From: Gemelliphila palaticanis
GTDB taxonomy: Bacteria; Bacillota; Bacilli; Staphylococcales; Gemellaceae
Direction: 5' to 3'
Length of the DNA: 64,000 bases
Assembly: GCA_013415235.1 (NCBI GenBank)
Contig: JACBYF010000004.1
Span: 62,001-126,000, forward strand
Positions 17,842 through 26,298 of the stretch are shown here, piece by piece. The translations under genes were made by a program, and so were the position numbers. Positions within the stretch are counted from its first letter, which is position 1, and every line of letters begins with the position of its first letter. The notes beneath the pieces are model-generated. The model did not search any database. It was not told where the DNA came from and saw nothing but the letters and a program-made list of their open reading frames with translations.

Positions 17842-20670
17842 ATGAGTAGAATAAAAAATATTATTATTAAAGGTGCCAGAGAAAATAATTTAAAAAATAT
17901 TGATTTAGAAATACCTAGAGATAAATTTGTAGTTATAACAGGTCTAAGTGGTAGTGGGAAAAGTTCATTAGCTTTTGATACTATATATGCAGAAGGACAA
18001 AGAAGATATATGGAGAGTCTTAGTTCTTATGCTAGACAATTTTTAGGAAATATGGAAAAACCTGATGTAGATTCAATAGAGGGATTATCACCAGCAATAT
18101 CAATAAATCAAAAAACTACCTCTAAGAACCCTAGATCTACTGTGGCTACTGTAACAGAAATTTATGATTATTTAAGATTGCTTTATGCTAGAATAGGAGA
18201 GATTTATTGCCCTATTCATAATGAAAAGATAGAAAGTAGTTCTATTAGTCAAATAGTAGATTCTGTAATCTCATTAGGAGAAGGTACAAGAATCCAAGTT
18301 GTTGCTCCTATAGTTAAGGAAAAAAAAGGAACACATAAAAAACTAATAGAAAATCTAGAAAAAGATGGGTATATTCGCTTTAAAATAAATGGAGAACAAT
18401 ATGATGTTTCTGATATACCAGAATTAGAAAAAAATAAAAAGCATACTATTAGTGTAATTGTAGATAGGATAGTAGTAAAATCAGAATCAGTATCTAGAAT
18501 TGCAGAATCTATAGAAACATCATTAAAACTATCTAATAATGGTATTGTTGAAATAGACGATATAACAAATAAAAAAAATCATTTATTTTCAACTAAACAT
18601 AGTTGTAAATATTGCGATTTTAGTATAGGAGAATTAGAGCCAAGGATATTTTCATTCAACAGTCCTCAGGGAGCATGTGAAAATTGTGATGGATTAGGAA
18701 TGCATGAAACTGTAGATGTAAAAAAAATAATATCATTTGATAAGTCATTAAACGACAACGCTATAGTTATATTTAATAATGCCACATCTGTGTATTATCC
18801 AAGTTTAATAGAATGTGTATGTAAAACATTTAATATACCTATGGATAAACCTTTTTCAGATTTATCAGATGAAGAACAAAATATTATTTTGTATGGAAAT
18901 AATGAAAAAGAAGTAGTTCATACATATATTAATGATGAGGGAATAAAAAAAACAAGAGTAGTTTATTTTGAAGGTATAACTAATATAGTTTATAGAAGAT
19001 ATACTTCTGGTATGACAAAAAGTACTAGAGAAGCTATGGCAAAATATATTAAAGAAGATAAATGCAAAGTTTGTAGTGGAAAAAGACTAAAAAAAGAAAT
19101 ATTATCTGTTTATGTAGCTAATCAAAACATTATGGATATATGTGAAATGTCTGTTCAAGACAGTTATGATTTTTTTAAAAATATAAAACTTAGTGAAAAA
19201 TATTTAGCAATAGCTAAACTAGTATTAAAAGAAATAAAATCAAGACTAGAATTTTTAAATAATGTAGGACTAGAATATTTGACACTAGATAGAGCTTCTG
19301 GAACATTATCAGGAGGAGAAGCCCAAAGAATAAGACTCGCAACGCAAATAGGTTCAAAATTAATGGGGGTAACATACATTTTAGATGAGCCTTCTATTGG
19401 TCTGCATCAACGAGACAATGAAAAATTAATAAATACTATGATTTCTATGAGAGATTTAGGAAATACAGTTTTAGTAGTAGAGCATGATGAAGATACTATG
19501 TTAGCTTGTGATTACATAGTAGATATAGGACCTAGAGCAGGCGAGCATGGAGGAGAAGTAGTAGCTATTGGCACGCCAGAAGAAATAATAAAAAATAAAA
19601 ATTCAATAACAGGAGACTACTTATCTGGAAGAAAATCAATAGAAGTACCTAATGCAAGAAGAAAAGGTAATGGTAATTTTATTGAAATAAAAGGTGCTAA
19701 AAAAAATAACTTAAAAAATGTTTCTGTAAAAATACCATTAGGAGCATTAGTAGGAGTTACTGGTGTTTCTGGGAGTGGTAAATCTACTCTAGTTAACGAA
19801 ATACTATTTAAATCTGTCAAAAAAGTTTTAAATAAAGAAGAAATAGACAAGGAATTTGTAAAAGATATTTTAGGGATAGAGGAAAATATAGATAAAATAA
19901 TAGATATAGACCAAAGCCCTATAGGAAGAACTCCAAGAAGTAATCCAGCCACATATACAGGTGTATTTGATGATATAAGAGATTTATATGCATCAACAAA
20001 CGAAGCAAAATTAAGAGGTTACAGCAAAGGTAGATTTAGCTTTAATGTAAAAGGTGGAAGATGTGAGGCTTGTTCTGGAGATGGGATTTTAAAAATAGAA
20101 ATGCACTTTTTACCAGATGTATATGTACCTTGTGAAGTTTGCGAAGGAAAAAGATATAACAGAGAAACTCTAGAGGTTAAATATAAAGGTAAGAGTATTA
20201 GTGATGTTTTAAATATGACTATAGAAGAAGCATATAAATTTTTTGAAAACATTCCAAAAATAAAAAATAAACTAGAAACAATAGTAAATGTAGGACTTGG
20301 GTATATAAGACTTGGACAGAGTGCAACGACGCTATCTGGAGGAGAAGCACAAAGAGTAAAAATAGCGAGCGAGCTGTATAAGAAGTCTACAGGAAAAACA
20401 CTTTATATTTTAGACGAGCCAACAACAGGACTACATATAGATGATATAAGTAGGCTAATAAAAATAATTAATGAAATAGTTGATAGTGGAAATAGTGTTT
20501 TAGTTATCGAACATAATTTGGATGTAATAAAATGTTGTGATTATTTGATAGATTTAGGTCCCGAAGGTGGGAATGGAGGAGGTACTATAATAGCTACAAC
20601 TACTCCAGAAAAACTATCAAAAATAGATAAAAGCTACACAGGAAAATTTTTAAAAAAATTATTAAAATAG
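17842..20670 (+). CDS. uvrA: Excinuclease ABC subunit A
   Basis: UvrA is the damage-recognising ATPase of nucleotide excision repair and loads UvrB. The 942-residue protein has two ABC modules: P-loops GLSGSGKS (about 34-41) and GVSGSGKS (about 641-648), signatures LSGGEAQRIRLA and LSGGEAQRVKIA, and Walker B YILDEPSIGL and YILDEPTTGL. Two zinc modules carry CKYC...CENC and CEAC...CEVC. The start ATG has a weak site (GGAAAAG). A TATAAT at 17810-17815 is a likely -10, without a good -35. Unlike many Bacilli, uvrB is not beside it but about 17 kb away on the other strand. Confidence 0.97.
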   Translation: MSRIKNIIIKGARENNLKNIDLEIPRDKFVVITGLSGSGKSSLAFDTIYAEGQRRYMESLSSYARQFLGNMEKPDVDSIEGLSPAISINQKTTSKNPRSTVATVTEIYDYLRLLYARIGEIYCPIHNEKIESSSISQIVDSVISLGEGTRIQVVAPIVKEKKGTHKKLIENLEKDGYIRFKINGEQYDVSDIPELEKNKKHTISVIVDRIVVKSESVSRIAESIETSLKLSNNGIVEIDDITNKKNHLFSTKHSCKYCDFSIGELEPRIFSFNSPQGACENCDGLGMHETVDVKKIISFDKSLNDNAIVIFNNATSVYYPSLIECVCKTFNIPMDKPFSDLSDEEQNIILYGNNEKEVVHTYINDEGIKKTRVVYFEGITNIVYRRYTSGMTKSTREAMAKYIKEDKCKVCSGKRLKKEILSVYVANQNIMDICEMSVQDSYDFFKNIKLSEKYLAIAKLVLKEIKSRLEFLNNVGLEYLTLDRASGTLSGGEAQRIRLATQIGSKLMGVTYILDEPSIGLHQRDNEKLINTMISMRDLGNTVLVVEHDEDTMLACDYIVDIGPRAGEHGGEVVAIGTPEEIIKNKNSITGDYLSGRKSIEVPNARRKGNGNFIEIKGAKKNNLKNVSVKIPLGALVGVTGVSGSGKSTLVNEILFKSVKKVLNKEEIDKEFVKDILGIEENIDKIIDIDQSPIGRTPRSNPATYTGVFDDIRDLYASTNEAKLRGYSKGRFSFNVKGGRCEACSGDGILKIEMHFLPDVYVPCEVCEGKRYNRETLEVKYKGKSISDVLNMTIEEAYKFFENIPKIKNKLETIVNVGLGYIRLGQSATTLSGGEAQRVKIASELYKKSTGKTLYILDEPTTGLHIDDISRLIKIINEIVDSGNSVLVIEHNLDVIKCCDYLIDLGPEGGNGGGTIIATTTPEKLSKIDKSYTGKFLKKLLK

Positions 20671-20753
20671 ATATATGTGTATGGAAGATTTTATGAATAA
20701 AATTATTATCATAGACTTATTGAAATATACAATACGAAAATAATTATTTAAGA

Positions 20754-20782
20754 ACGTTAATTTAAAAATTAATGTATTTTAT
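20754..20782 (+). terminator. Possible weak terminator after uvrA
   Basis: Ten-base AT-rich stem (ACGTTAATTT / AAATTAATGT, one G-U pair) with a two-base loop, followed by ATTTTAT. It is the only hairpin in the 150 bases between uvrA and the 6S RNA promoter; I see nothing else there. Confidence 0.4.
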
Positions 20783-20818
20783 AAAAAATTTTTTAACGAT
20801 TAAAATATAATATTAATC

Positions 20819-20847
20819 TTGTTAAAGAGAAAAAATTATGCTAAAAT
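20819..20847 (+). promoter_or_regulatory. Sigma-A promoter of the 6S RNA gene
   Basis: -35 TTGTTA (20819-20824), 17-base spacer, -10 TAAAAT (20842-20847). The predicted start is near 20854-20856, just before the closing-stem sequence of the RNA. Confidence 0.7.
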
Positions 20848-20854
20848 ATAATTA

Positions 20855-21040
20855 TAACTTAAGTACTCGTGTGGCTCATTTATATTCGGGCCTAACACTT
20901 TTAATAAGGGAATAAGAATCGTTTATAAGTATAGTATGCTTCTCCTCCTTATGTGACGAGAAGAACTTAGAACATAGCGCTATTATACCCACCTGATTAT
21001 ATCAGGACCAATCTTTTTGAGTTTCTACGGTACTTCGGTT
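20855..21040 (+). ncRNA. ssrS: 6S RNA (regulator of RNA polymerase)
   Basis: 6S RNA binds sigma-A RNA polymerase by mimicking an open promoter and tunes stationary-phase transcription. This non-coding stretch is clearly less AT-rich than its surroundings and about 185 bases long, the normal 6S size. Its ends pair: AAGTAC...CGTG near 20861 with TACG..GTACTT near 21027-21036. An interrupted stem continues inward, with a large central unpaired region. A distal hairpin (ATAAGG near 20924 with CCTTAT near 20946) and a small hairpin CCTGAT-TAT-ATCAGG (20992-21006) on the 3' side match the Firmicutes 6S architecture. It lies directly upstream of tcdA (yrvM), the same position as bsrA in B. subtilis. 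It has its own promoter and terminator. Exact ends are inferred. Confidence 0.85.
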
Positions 21041-21043
21041 TTT

Positions 21044-21070
21044 ATGACTTAGCTAGCTAAGTCATTTTTT
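21044..21070 (+). terminator. Rho-independent terminator of the 6S RNA gene
   Basis: A 22-base perfect palindrome (ATGACTTAG-CTAG-CTAAGTCAT) followed immediately by a T run, just after the 6S 3' end and 26 bases before tcdA. Confidence 0.85.
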
Positions 21071-21096
21071 ATTTATAAGAAATAAAAGGAGATAAA

Positions 21097-21864
21097 ATGT
21101 TACATCAATTTTCTAGAAATGAATTAGTTATAGGAATAGAAGGATTAGAAATATTAAAGAATAGTAGAGTTGGAATTTTAGGAATAGGTGGAGTTGGTAC
21201 ATTTGCGGTTGAATCATTGGCTAGATCAGGAGTAGGATCTATTGTAATAATGGATAAGGATAATATTGATATTACTAATATAAATAGACAAATACATGCG
21301 ACAACCAAAACAATAGGTAATAGTAAAGTAGAAGAAATGAAAAAAAGAATATTAGATATTAATCCTGATTGTGAAGTATTTGCTATTCAAGATTTCTACA
21401 CAGAAGATACATATAATAAATTTTTTGAATATGATTTAGATTTCGTTATTGATGCTTGTGATACAGTTACTTATAAAATGCATATAATAAAACAATGTTT
21501 GCGAAGAAAAATAAAATTCATATCAGTTATGGGTGCTGCTAATAAAATGGATCCAACAAAATTCCAAATTGCAGATTTATCAAAAACTACTGTATGTCCT
21601 TTAGCAAAAGTAATCAGACTTAAATTTAAAAAAGATAAAATTAATGCCAAAATACCAGTTGTATATTCTACAGAAAGTCCAGCTATAGCTAGAGAAGAGT
21701 ATTTTGAGAAAATCGGTAATAGTTCATCGGATATAAGAAAAGCTAAAACACCGCCATCTTCAAATGCATTTTGTCCTTCTGTAGCAGGATTAATAGCTGC
21801 AAGCTATGTTTATAGAGAGTTGTTATCTAGTATAAAAATAAGAACAATAGAAAAATGTGAATAA
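21097..21864 (+). CDS. tcdA: tRNA threonylcarbamoyladenosine dehydratase
   Basis: TcdA is an E1-like enzyme that uses ATP to cyclise t6A37 of tRNA to ct6A. The 255-residue protein has the ThiF/E1 nucleotide-binding motif GIGGVGTFAVESLARSG, then IVIMDKDNIDITNINRQ, VIDACDTVTYK, and the C-terminal PSSNAFCPSVAGLIAASYV typical of this branch. A good site (AAAGGAG) precedes the ATG. In B. subtilis the ortholog yrvM also follows the 6S RNA gene, which supports both calls. Confidence 0.93.
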   Translation: MLHQFSRNELVIGIEGLEILKNSRVGILGIGGVGTFAVESLARSGVGSIVIMDKDNIDITNINRQIHATTKTIGNSKVEEMKKRILDINPDCEVFAIQDFYTEDTYNKFFEYDLDFVIDACDTVTYKMHIIKQCLRRKIKFISVMGAANKMDPTKFQIADLSKTTVCPLAKVIRLKFKKDKINAKIPVVYSTESPAIAREEYFEKIGNSSSDIRKAKTPPSSNAFCPSVAGLIAASYVYRELLSSIKIRTIEKCE

Positions 21865-21885
21865 AGTTTAGATAGGAGAAAGTTA

Positions 21886-22353
21886 ATGGATATATTAAAA
21901 AATAAAGATTTATTTTTAGCGCAGGCTAAAGGTTTATTGGCAGATGAAGATAATGTTTATGCTAATTTATCTAATTTATCGGCTTTATATAAAGAGTATT
22001 TACCTAATACCAACTGGGTAGGTTTTTACCTATTAGATAAAGATAAAAACAATTTAGTATTAGGTCCTTTCCAAGGTAAATTAGCATGTGTAAGAATACC
22101 TTTCGAAAAAGGGGTATGTGGTTATTGCTATAGAAACAAAAAAACAGTATATGTTCCAGATGTACACAAATTTGAAGGACATATAGCTTGTGATAGTGCA
22201 ACAAATAGTGAATTAGTAATTCCTATTATAAAAAATGGGGAAGTAGTTGCTATGCTTGATATAGATTCAATTCAATTTGATAGATTTAATCAAGAAGAAG
22301 TAGATACATTTACTGAATTAACTAATAAAATTTTTGAAGATTTTAGTTTTTAA
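21886..22353 (+). CDS. msrC: Free methionine-(R)-sulfoxide reductase (GAF domain)
   Basis: fRMsr reduces free methionine-R-sulfoxide, part of oxidative damage repair. The 155-residue single GAF domain protein carries the three conserved cysteines of this enzyme: Cys68 in KLACVRIP, Cys78 in KGVCGYC and Cys102 in HIACDSATNSELV. The segment NWVGFYLL is also typical. It follows tcdA by 21 bases with AGGAG before its ATG. It ends at a strong hairpin shared with the opposing comG operon. Confidence 0.93.
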   Translation: MDILKNKDLFLAQAKGLLADEDNVYANLSNLSALYKEYLPNTNWVGFYLLDKDKNNLVLGPFQGKLACVRIPFEKGVCGYCYRNKKTVYVPDVHKFEGHIACDSATNSELVIPIIKNGEVVAMLDIDSIQFDRFNQEEVDTFTELTNKIFEDFSF

Positions 22354-22380
22354 TTGATAAACTAAATATATTGAATTTAA

Positions 22381-22426
22381 ATAAAACACAAGATTTTTAT
22401 TTTATATGTTAAATCTTGTGTTTTAT
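22381..22426. terminator. Bidirectional terminator between msrC and comGG
   Basis: Perfect 16-base stem (ATAAAACACAAGATTT and its complement) with a 14-base AT loop. It has A-rich and T-rich flanks on both strands, so it can end transcripts coming from msrC (+) and from the comG operon (-). Confidence 0.9.
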
Positions 22427-22430
22427 ATTT

Positions 22431-22622
22431 TCACTTTATACTTTTCATATTTTCAATAATTTTATTATCATAAAATTTATTTAGATTTTTTATACTATTA
22501 AGTTTATTTGTGTATATATTGCTTATACTGCTTATTATTAAAATAATTAAGCCTAAAACTAATATAGAAATTAATATAGCGCTGCCTTTATTATTCTTTT
22601 TAAAATATTGATTTTTAAACAT
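22431..22622 (-). CDS. comGG: Minimal ComGG-like competence minor pilin
   Basis: A 63-residue protein, the last gene of the comG operon. The N-terminus is basic (MFKNQYFKKNNKG), followed by a hydrophobic helix SAILISILVLGLIILII. This resembles a type IV prepilin with cleavage after Gly13, but without the Glu at +5, as in known ComGG proteins. Only about 25 residues follow the helix, so the globular head domain of usual ComGG (about 120 residues) is missing. It has AAGGA about nine bases before the ATG and lies 11 bases after comGF. The comGG name rests on position and the N-terminal pattern. Confidence 0.6.
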   Translation of the reverse strand: MFKNQYFKKNNKGSAILISILVLGLIILIISSISNIYTNKLNSIKNLNKFYDNKIIENMKSIK

Positions 22623-22633
22623 AATTTTTTTCC

Positions 22634-23203
22634 TTAACCTTCTGAATTATCGATTTCTGAAGTATTAGTTTCTGCTTTTAAGTTTTCTTTTTCGTCATCT
22701 ATTTTTTTAGATTTTTCTTTTTTCTCTTTCTCTTCTTTTTCCTTATCTTCGTCTTTTTCTCTTAAATATATAGTTCTAGCGTTATCTAATCTATCTATTA
22801 TTTTTATTGAAATTATTATGTCTTCATCTCTTTCTATTTTAGCTATAGAATATTCTTTTATATCATTAAGTAGTAGGGAGTACCCTCTAGGAGAAGTTTC
22901 ATCAGAATTTTTAGTAGATTTATATATTTTTGTACTTGTAAAATTTATTTTATGTTCTATATCTTCTTTTTTATTTTCAAAATATAGATTTTTCCCTTTT
23001 AAATAGAATTTAGAGGAATCAGTATATAAATCAGTTAATTTTTTATGCATAATAGCATATTCATAATCGCTAAAATCTAAAAATTTTTTAGATATATTGG
23101 AAGTTAATTTTACTGAACTGGACAATAAAATTATGAATATTGAGAGTAATAATAGTGAAATAATAACTTCTATTAGTGTAAATCCAGAATTTTTATTATT
23201 CAT
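22634..23203 (-). CDS. comGF: ComGF-like competence minor pilin with charged tail
   Basis: Minor pseudopilin of the competence pilus needed for DNA uptake. The prepilin peptidase motif is SGFTLIEVI, with cleavage expected after Gly7 and Glu12 at +5, followed by a 20-residue hydrophobic helix. The 189-residue length exceeds usual ComGF. Residues from about 142 to the end are a low-complexity Lys/Glu/Asp run with no hydrophobic positions, encoded by highly repetitive A-rich codons. The start overlaps comGE by 8 bases. The comGF assignment is by order in the operon. Confidence 0.78.
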   Translation of the reverse strand: MNNKNSGFTLIEVIISLLLLSIFIILLSSSVKLTSNISKKFLDFSDYEYAIMHKKLTDLYTDSSKFYLKGKNLYFENKKEDIEHKINFTSTKIYKSTKNSDETSPRGYSLLLNDIKEYSIAKIERDEDIIISIKIIDRLDNARTIYLREKDEDKEKEEKEKKEKSKKIDDEKENLKAETNTSEIDNSEG

Positions 23204-23474
23204 ATACTACTTTTTCTCCACTGTTATGATCAAAAATTTCAGCTTTATTTTTAGTTACGATTATACTATAATTATCTCTATTTATTGAAAATTCTTTTTC
23301 TTTATGGTTTAAAATTTCTTCATATAACACTTCTTTTAATTCTAGTTTATTTTCTAGCTTATTAATATATTGATATTCATTTATTAGATTTGGTACTAAT
23401 ACAACCAATATTATAGAGCATATAAATAATGCTACAACTAGTTCTAAAAGAGTGAATCCTACATTATCTTTCAT
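23196..23474 (-). CDS. comGE: ComGE-like competence minor pilin
   Basis: A 92-residue pseudopilin. The prepilin motif VGFTLLELVVALFI is near the N-terminus (cleavage after Gly6, Glu11 at +5), then a membrane helix and a short soluble domain. It overlaps comGD by 11 bases and comGF by 8 bases, so the minor pilin genes are translationally linked. Assigned as ComGE by operon position; such small pilins diverge strongly in sequence. Confidence 0.75.
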   Translation of the reverse strand: MKDNVGFTLLELVVALFICSIILVVLVPNLINEYQYINKLENKLELKEVLYEEILNHKEKEFSINRDNYSIIVTKNKAEIFDHNSGEKVVYE

Positions 23475-23904
23475 TTAATGTTACATACCCCGTTTCTAAA
23501 TGTATTATTATTTCGTAGGAACTATTTTTAAAATTTACTAAAACTGTATTTGAAATATTTACATTTCCTTTATTGTATCTGAATTTTAAATCTCTAGATC
23601 CTGTACCTGTAACACCATTTTCTTTTATTTTTTTTTCCATTGATTGGTTATTAAAATATATTCTGTAACTATTTGAATCTTCAAAAAATTGAATGAATGA
23701 TGATGAATTGCTTGATGTACTATTTGTCTGAATTAAGTATATATCTGAAACAATTTCATTAACAGCAAGTCGTTCTTTATATCGTTCATAAGAACTTATA
23801 GGATTAAATGAAAGTATTCCGATAACTATACATATAATAAATAAAACACCTATTACCTCTAGAAAACTAAAACCGTTATTATTCTTGTAAAGATGCTTTT
23901 CCAT
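23464..23904 (-). CDS. comGD: ComGD-like competence minor pilin
   Basis: A 146-residue pseudopilin of the competence pilus. It has the type IV processing motif NNGFSFLEVIGVLFI (cleavage after Gly11, Glu16 at +5) and a hydrophobic helix to about residue 32. A beta-rich C-terminal domain follows. It overlaps the 3' end of comGC by 26 bases. Order and N-terminal motif support ComGD. Confidence 0.82.
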   Translation of the reverse strand: MEKHLYKNNNGFSFLEVIGVLFIICIVIGILSFNPISSYERYKERLAVNEIVSDIYLIQTNSTSSNSSSFIQFFEDSNSYRIYFNNQSMEKKIKENGVTGTGSRDLKFRYNKGNVNISNTVLVNFKNSSYEIIIHLETGYVTLNER

Positions 23905-24223
23905 TGCTAATTACAACAACTTTTCCATTAGGGGCTTTTTGAGCCTTGTCAACTGGACCATCTAAATAACCTTTTTCTACTAATTTTTCAAAAGTAACAT
24001 TAGAATCGCCCTCATTTAGTTCATAAGCTGTTACTTGAGATTGTACAGTTTTTACATACGCTTCAGAGCTTTTATCTTTAGCAGTATCAAGATTATTTGT
24101 TATATTTGGTACTATTAATATTAATAATATAGCTATTATAAATATTACAATTAACATTTCAATTAAAGTAAAACCCTTGTTACTTTTTAATTTTTTCATT
24201 AAATTTTTATATATTTTTATCAT
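23879..24223 (-). CDS. comGC: Major competence pilin ComGC
   Basis: ComGC is the main subunit of the transformation pilus in Gram-positive bacteria. The 114-residue prepilin has a basic leader, the cleavage motif NKGFTLIEMLIV (after Gly17, Glu22 at +5), the long hydrophobic alpha-1 helix, and VPNITNNLDTAKDKSSEAYVKTVQSQVTAYELN, where the helix continues as in ComGC. The ATG at 24223 has AAGGAG six bases upstream. It is processed by a ComC-type prepilin peptidase that is not in this window. Confidence 0.93.
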   Translation of the reverse strand: MIKIYKNLMKKLKSNKGFTLIEMLIVIFIIAILLILIVPNITNNLDTAKDKSSEAYVKTVQSQVTAYELNEGDSNVTFEKLVEKGYLDGPVDKAQKAPNGKVVVISNGKASLQE

Positions 24224-24233
24224 ATATTACTCC

Positions 24234-25286
24234 TTATTTTATTGCACTTGTCATATTAAAGATAGGTAGAAGAATTACTAGATATAATCCTACGATAATT
24301 AAGGCTAGGAAAAGAAATAATATTGGCTGAATTTTTTTTAGTCTACTATCAATTAATTTTATAAATGAATCTAACATTATATCGCTAAATAATTTTAATT
24401 CTTTATCTAACATACTATTTTTTCTACCATGAATTATAAATTTGTACATATTTTCATCAAAATAATTAATATTTCTAACTGATTCTTCAAAAGATTTTCC
24501 TATTATTAATTGATTATTTATTTGTTTAGAAAACTCAGTGAAGAAATAATCGTAATTTTTTTCTATAATTTCTTCTAAAGCAATTTTTATAGAGAAACCA
24601 CTTTTTAAAAATAAACTTAATTCTAAAGAATATTGATATGAAAAATAGTATTTAAAGTATGAATTTAAAAATGGTATGTTTAAAATTGTTTTTAGAAAAG
24701 TATTTTTTTTATATTTGTATAAATATAATATATAAATAGTAATTACTATTAAAAATGCAATTAATACGGTTAAAAATTTAGGTAGGTAGTATAAAATTGT
24801 TATTAAAATAGCAACTTGTCTATCCATTGGTAAATTAGAAGAAGTATATATACTTTGAAATTGAGGGATAACTAACATGTTAAACATTATTAAAAGTGCT
24901 ATTAATGTTGTCGTTAGGAATAGAGGGTATCTTATAGTATTTATTATTTTTTCTTTTTGTTCTTTTTTTATTAGTAAATAATTTTCAATCTCTGTTAATA
25001 TATTAGAGATTCTACCATAGTTTTCAGCAAATTTCATTTTACTTACTACAATACTAGAGTAGTTTAAATATAATAATATATCTGATAGTTTTTTTCCTGT
25101 TGATAATTCATATTTTAATTTATCTAAAATAGTTTTATCTGCATTGTATTGTAATAAAATGAATTCTATAGAATCTTCTAATGTATATCCATGATTAATT
25201 AACTCGTTTAATCTCTTAATAAAAAATATTTTTTCGTTACTATTTAAAAGCTTTTTAATATCCCCATTTTTCTTTTTCAGTAACAT
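24234..25286 (-). CDS. comGB: Competence pilus membrane platform protein ComGB
   Basis: Inner-membrane platform protein of the type II secretion F/PilC family, on which the pilus ATPase acts. The 350-residue protein has two T2SSF-like repeats. The first contains KMKFAENYGRISNILTEIENYL and is followed by a membrane segment around 115-140; another pair lies in 155-190, and a last membrane segment (PILFLFLALIIVGLYLVILLPIF) ends the protein. It overlaps comGA by 32 bases and precedes comGC by 10 bases. Confidence 0.9.
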   Translation of the reverse strand: MLLKKKNGDIKKLLNSNEKIFFIKRLNELINHGYTLEDSIEFILLQYNADKTILDKLKYELSTGKKLSDILLYLNYSSIVVSKMKFAENYGRISNILTEIENYLLIKKEQKEKIINTIRYPLFLTTTLIALLIMFNMLVIPQFQSIYTSSNLPMDRQVAILITILYYLPKFLTVLIAFLIVITIYILYLYKYKKNTFLKTILNIPFLNSYFKYYFSYQYSLELSLFLKSGFSIKIALEEIIEKNYDYFFTEFSKQINNQLIIGKSFEESVRNINYFDENMYKFIIHGRKNSMLDKELKLFSDIMLDSFIKLIDSRLKKIQPILFLFLALIIVGLYLVILLPIFNMTSAIK

Positions 25287-26229
25287 TTATTTCTCCATTT
25301 GAAACAGCTATTTCAAATTTTTCTTTTAATATTTTGTAATTTATTTCGTTTTTCAGTAACAAACTTTCTAAATCTTTTTTATTAAGAATTTCAGTAATTA
25401 GTTCCATCTCGTTATTTACTTTTTTTACTAATCTTTGTGATATTACACATAAAATAGTTTGTTTTAGGTCTTCAGTCCCTATACCTAAATCTTTTAATCT
25501 ATTAATAACACCATTGCAATCCTCAGCGTGTATAGTAGTAAGTACTAAATGTCCTGAGTACGCAGATGTAATTACATATTTAGCTGTATTTTTATCCCTT
25601 ATTTCTCCGACCATAATTGCGTCGGGGTCGCATCTTAATATAGATTTCAAAGCATTATCATAATTTATCCCAGCTTTTTCGTTAACTTGCATTTGAACTA
25701 TACCATTTATATTTTTTTCTATAGGATCTTCTATAGATATTATTTGTTTATTTTTTTCTGCTATATCTATTGCTAATTTATACATAGAAGTAGATTTTCC
25801 GCTTCCTGTTGGACCAGAGAATATAATTAACCCATTTACATAATTCTTTAAATTATCAATAACTATAGAATCTTCTTTAAATAAACTAAAGTTCACACTT
25901 TCAATATCATCAGTAAATATTCTTATAACACAGCCTTCTTGAATTTCATTAAGAGGCAAAGTAGATATTCTTAAAAAATATTTTTTATCATTGTAAAAAA
26001 ATTCAAATTTTCCACTTTGAGGAATTTTATTTAATGATATGTCTATATTTGCATTGAACTTTAGTAAAGAAATTACGGATTCTATTTCTATATTGGTTAG
26101 ATTTAAGTATATTACTAATTCTCCTTTTATTCTAAATTTAATTGGTGAATTAGGGTATATATGTATATCACTAGCATTAGAATTTATAGCTTCAATTAAA
26201 ATGTTATGCATTAAACTTTTTACGTCAAT
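25255..26229 (-). CDS. comGA: Competence pilus assembly ATPase ComGA
   Basis: Secretion-type ATPase powering competence pilus extension. Counting from the internal ATG at 26211 (318 residues), it shows NASDIHIYP near the N-terminus, Walker A GPTGSGKS at 133-140, the Asp box IISIEDPIEK, Walker B ILRCDPDAIMVGEIRD (191-206) and the His box HLVLTTIHAED. I place the start at an ATT codon (26227-26229), giving 324 residues. A strong AAGGGGG lies eight bases before it, while the ATG at 26211 has no site. The extended N-terminus (xDVKSLMHNILIEAI) also aligns better with Bacillus ComGA. The conservative alternative is ATG 26211. First gene of the minus-strand comGA-GG operon, which is transcribed against its neighbours. 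Confidence 0.9.
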   Translation of the reverse strand: MDVKSLMHNILIEAINSNASDIHIYPNSPIKFRIKGELVIYLNLTNIEIESVISLLKFNANIDISLNKIPQSGKFEFFYNDKKYFLRISTLPLNEIQEGCVIRIFTDDIESVNFSLFKEDSIVIDNLKNYVNGLIIFSGPTGSGKSTSMYKLAIDIAEKNKQIISIEDPIEKNINGIVQMQVNEKAGINYDNALKSILRCDPDAIMVGEIRDKNTAKYVITSAYSGHLVLTTIHAEDCNGVINRLKDLGIGTEDLKQTILCVISQRLVKKVNNEMELITEILNKKDLESLLLKNEINYKILKEKFEIAVSNGEINVTEKEKWGY

Positions 26230-26298
26230 TTAAATTACCCCCTTCATATTTAAATTAATTTAATAAATAACATATCATTTTAATATCCATACAACATA

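Noticed and set aside
22818-23288. Plus-strand open frames inside the comG region
   Set aside because: They are antisense shadows of comGE/comGF and lack ribosome binding sites or recognisable domains.
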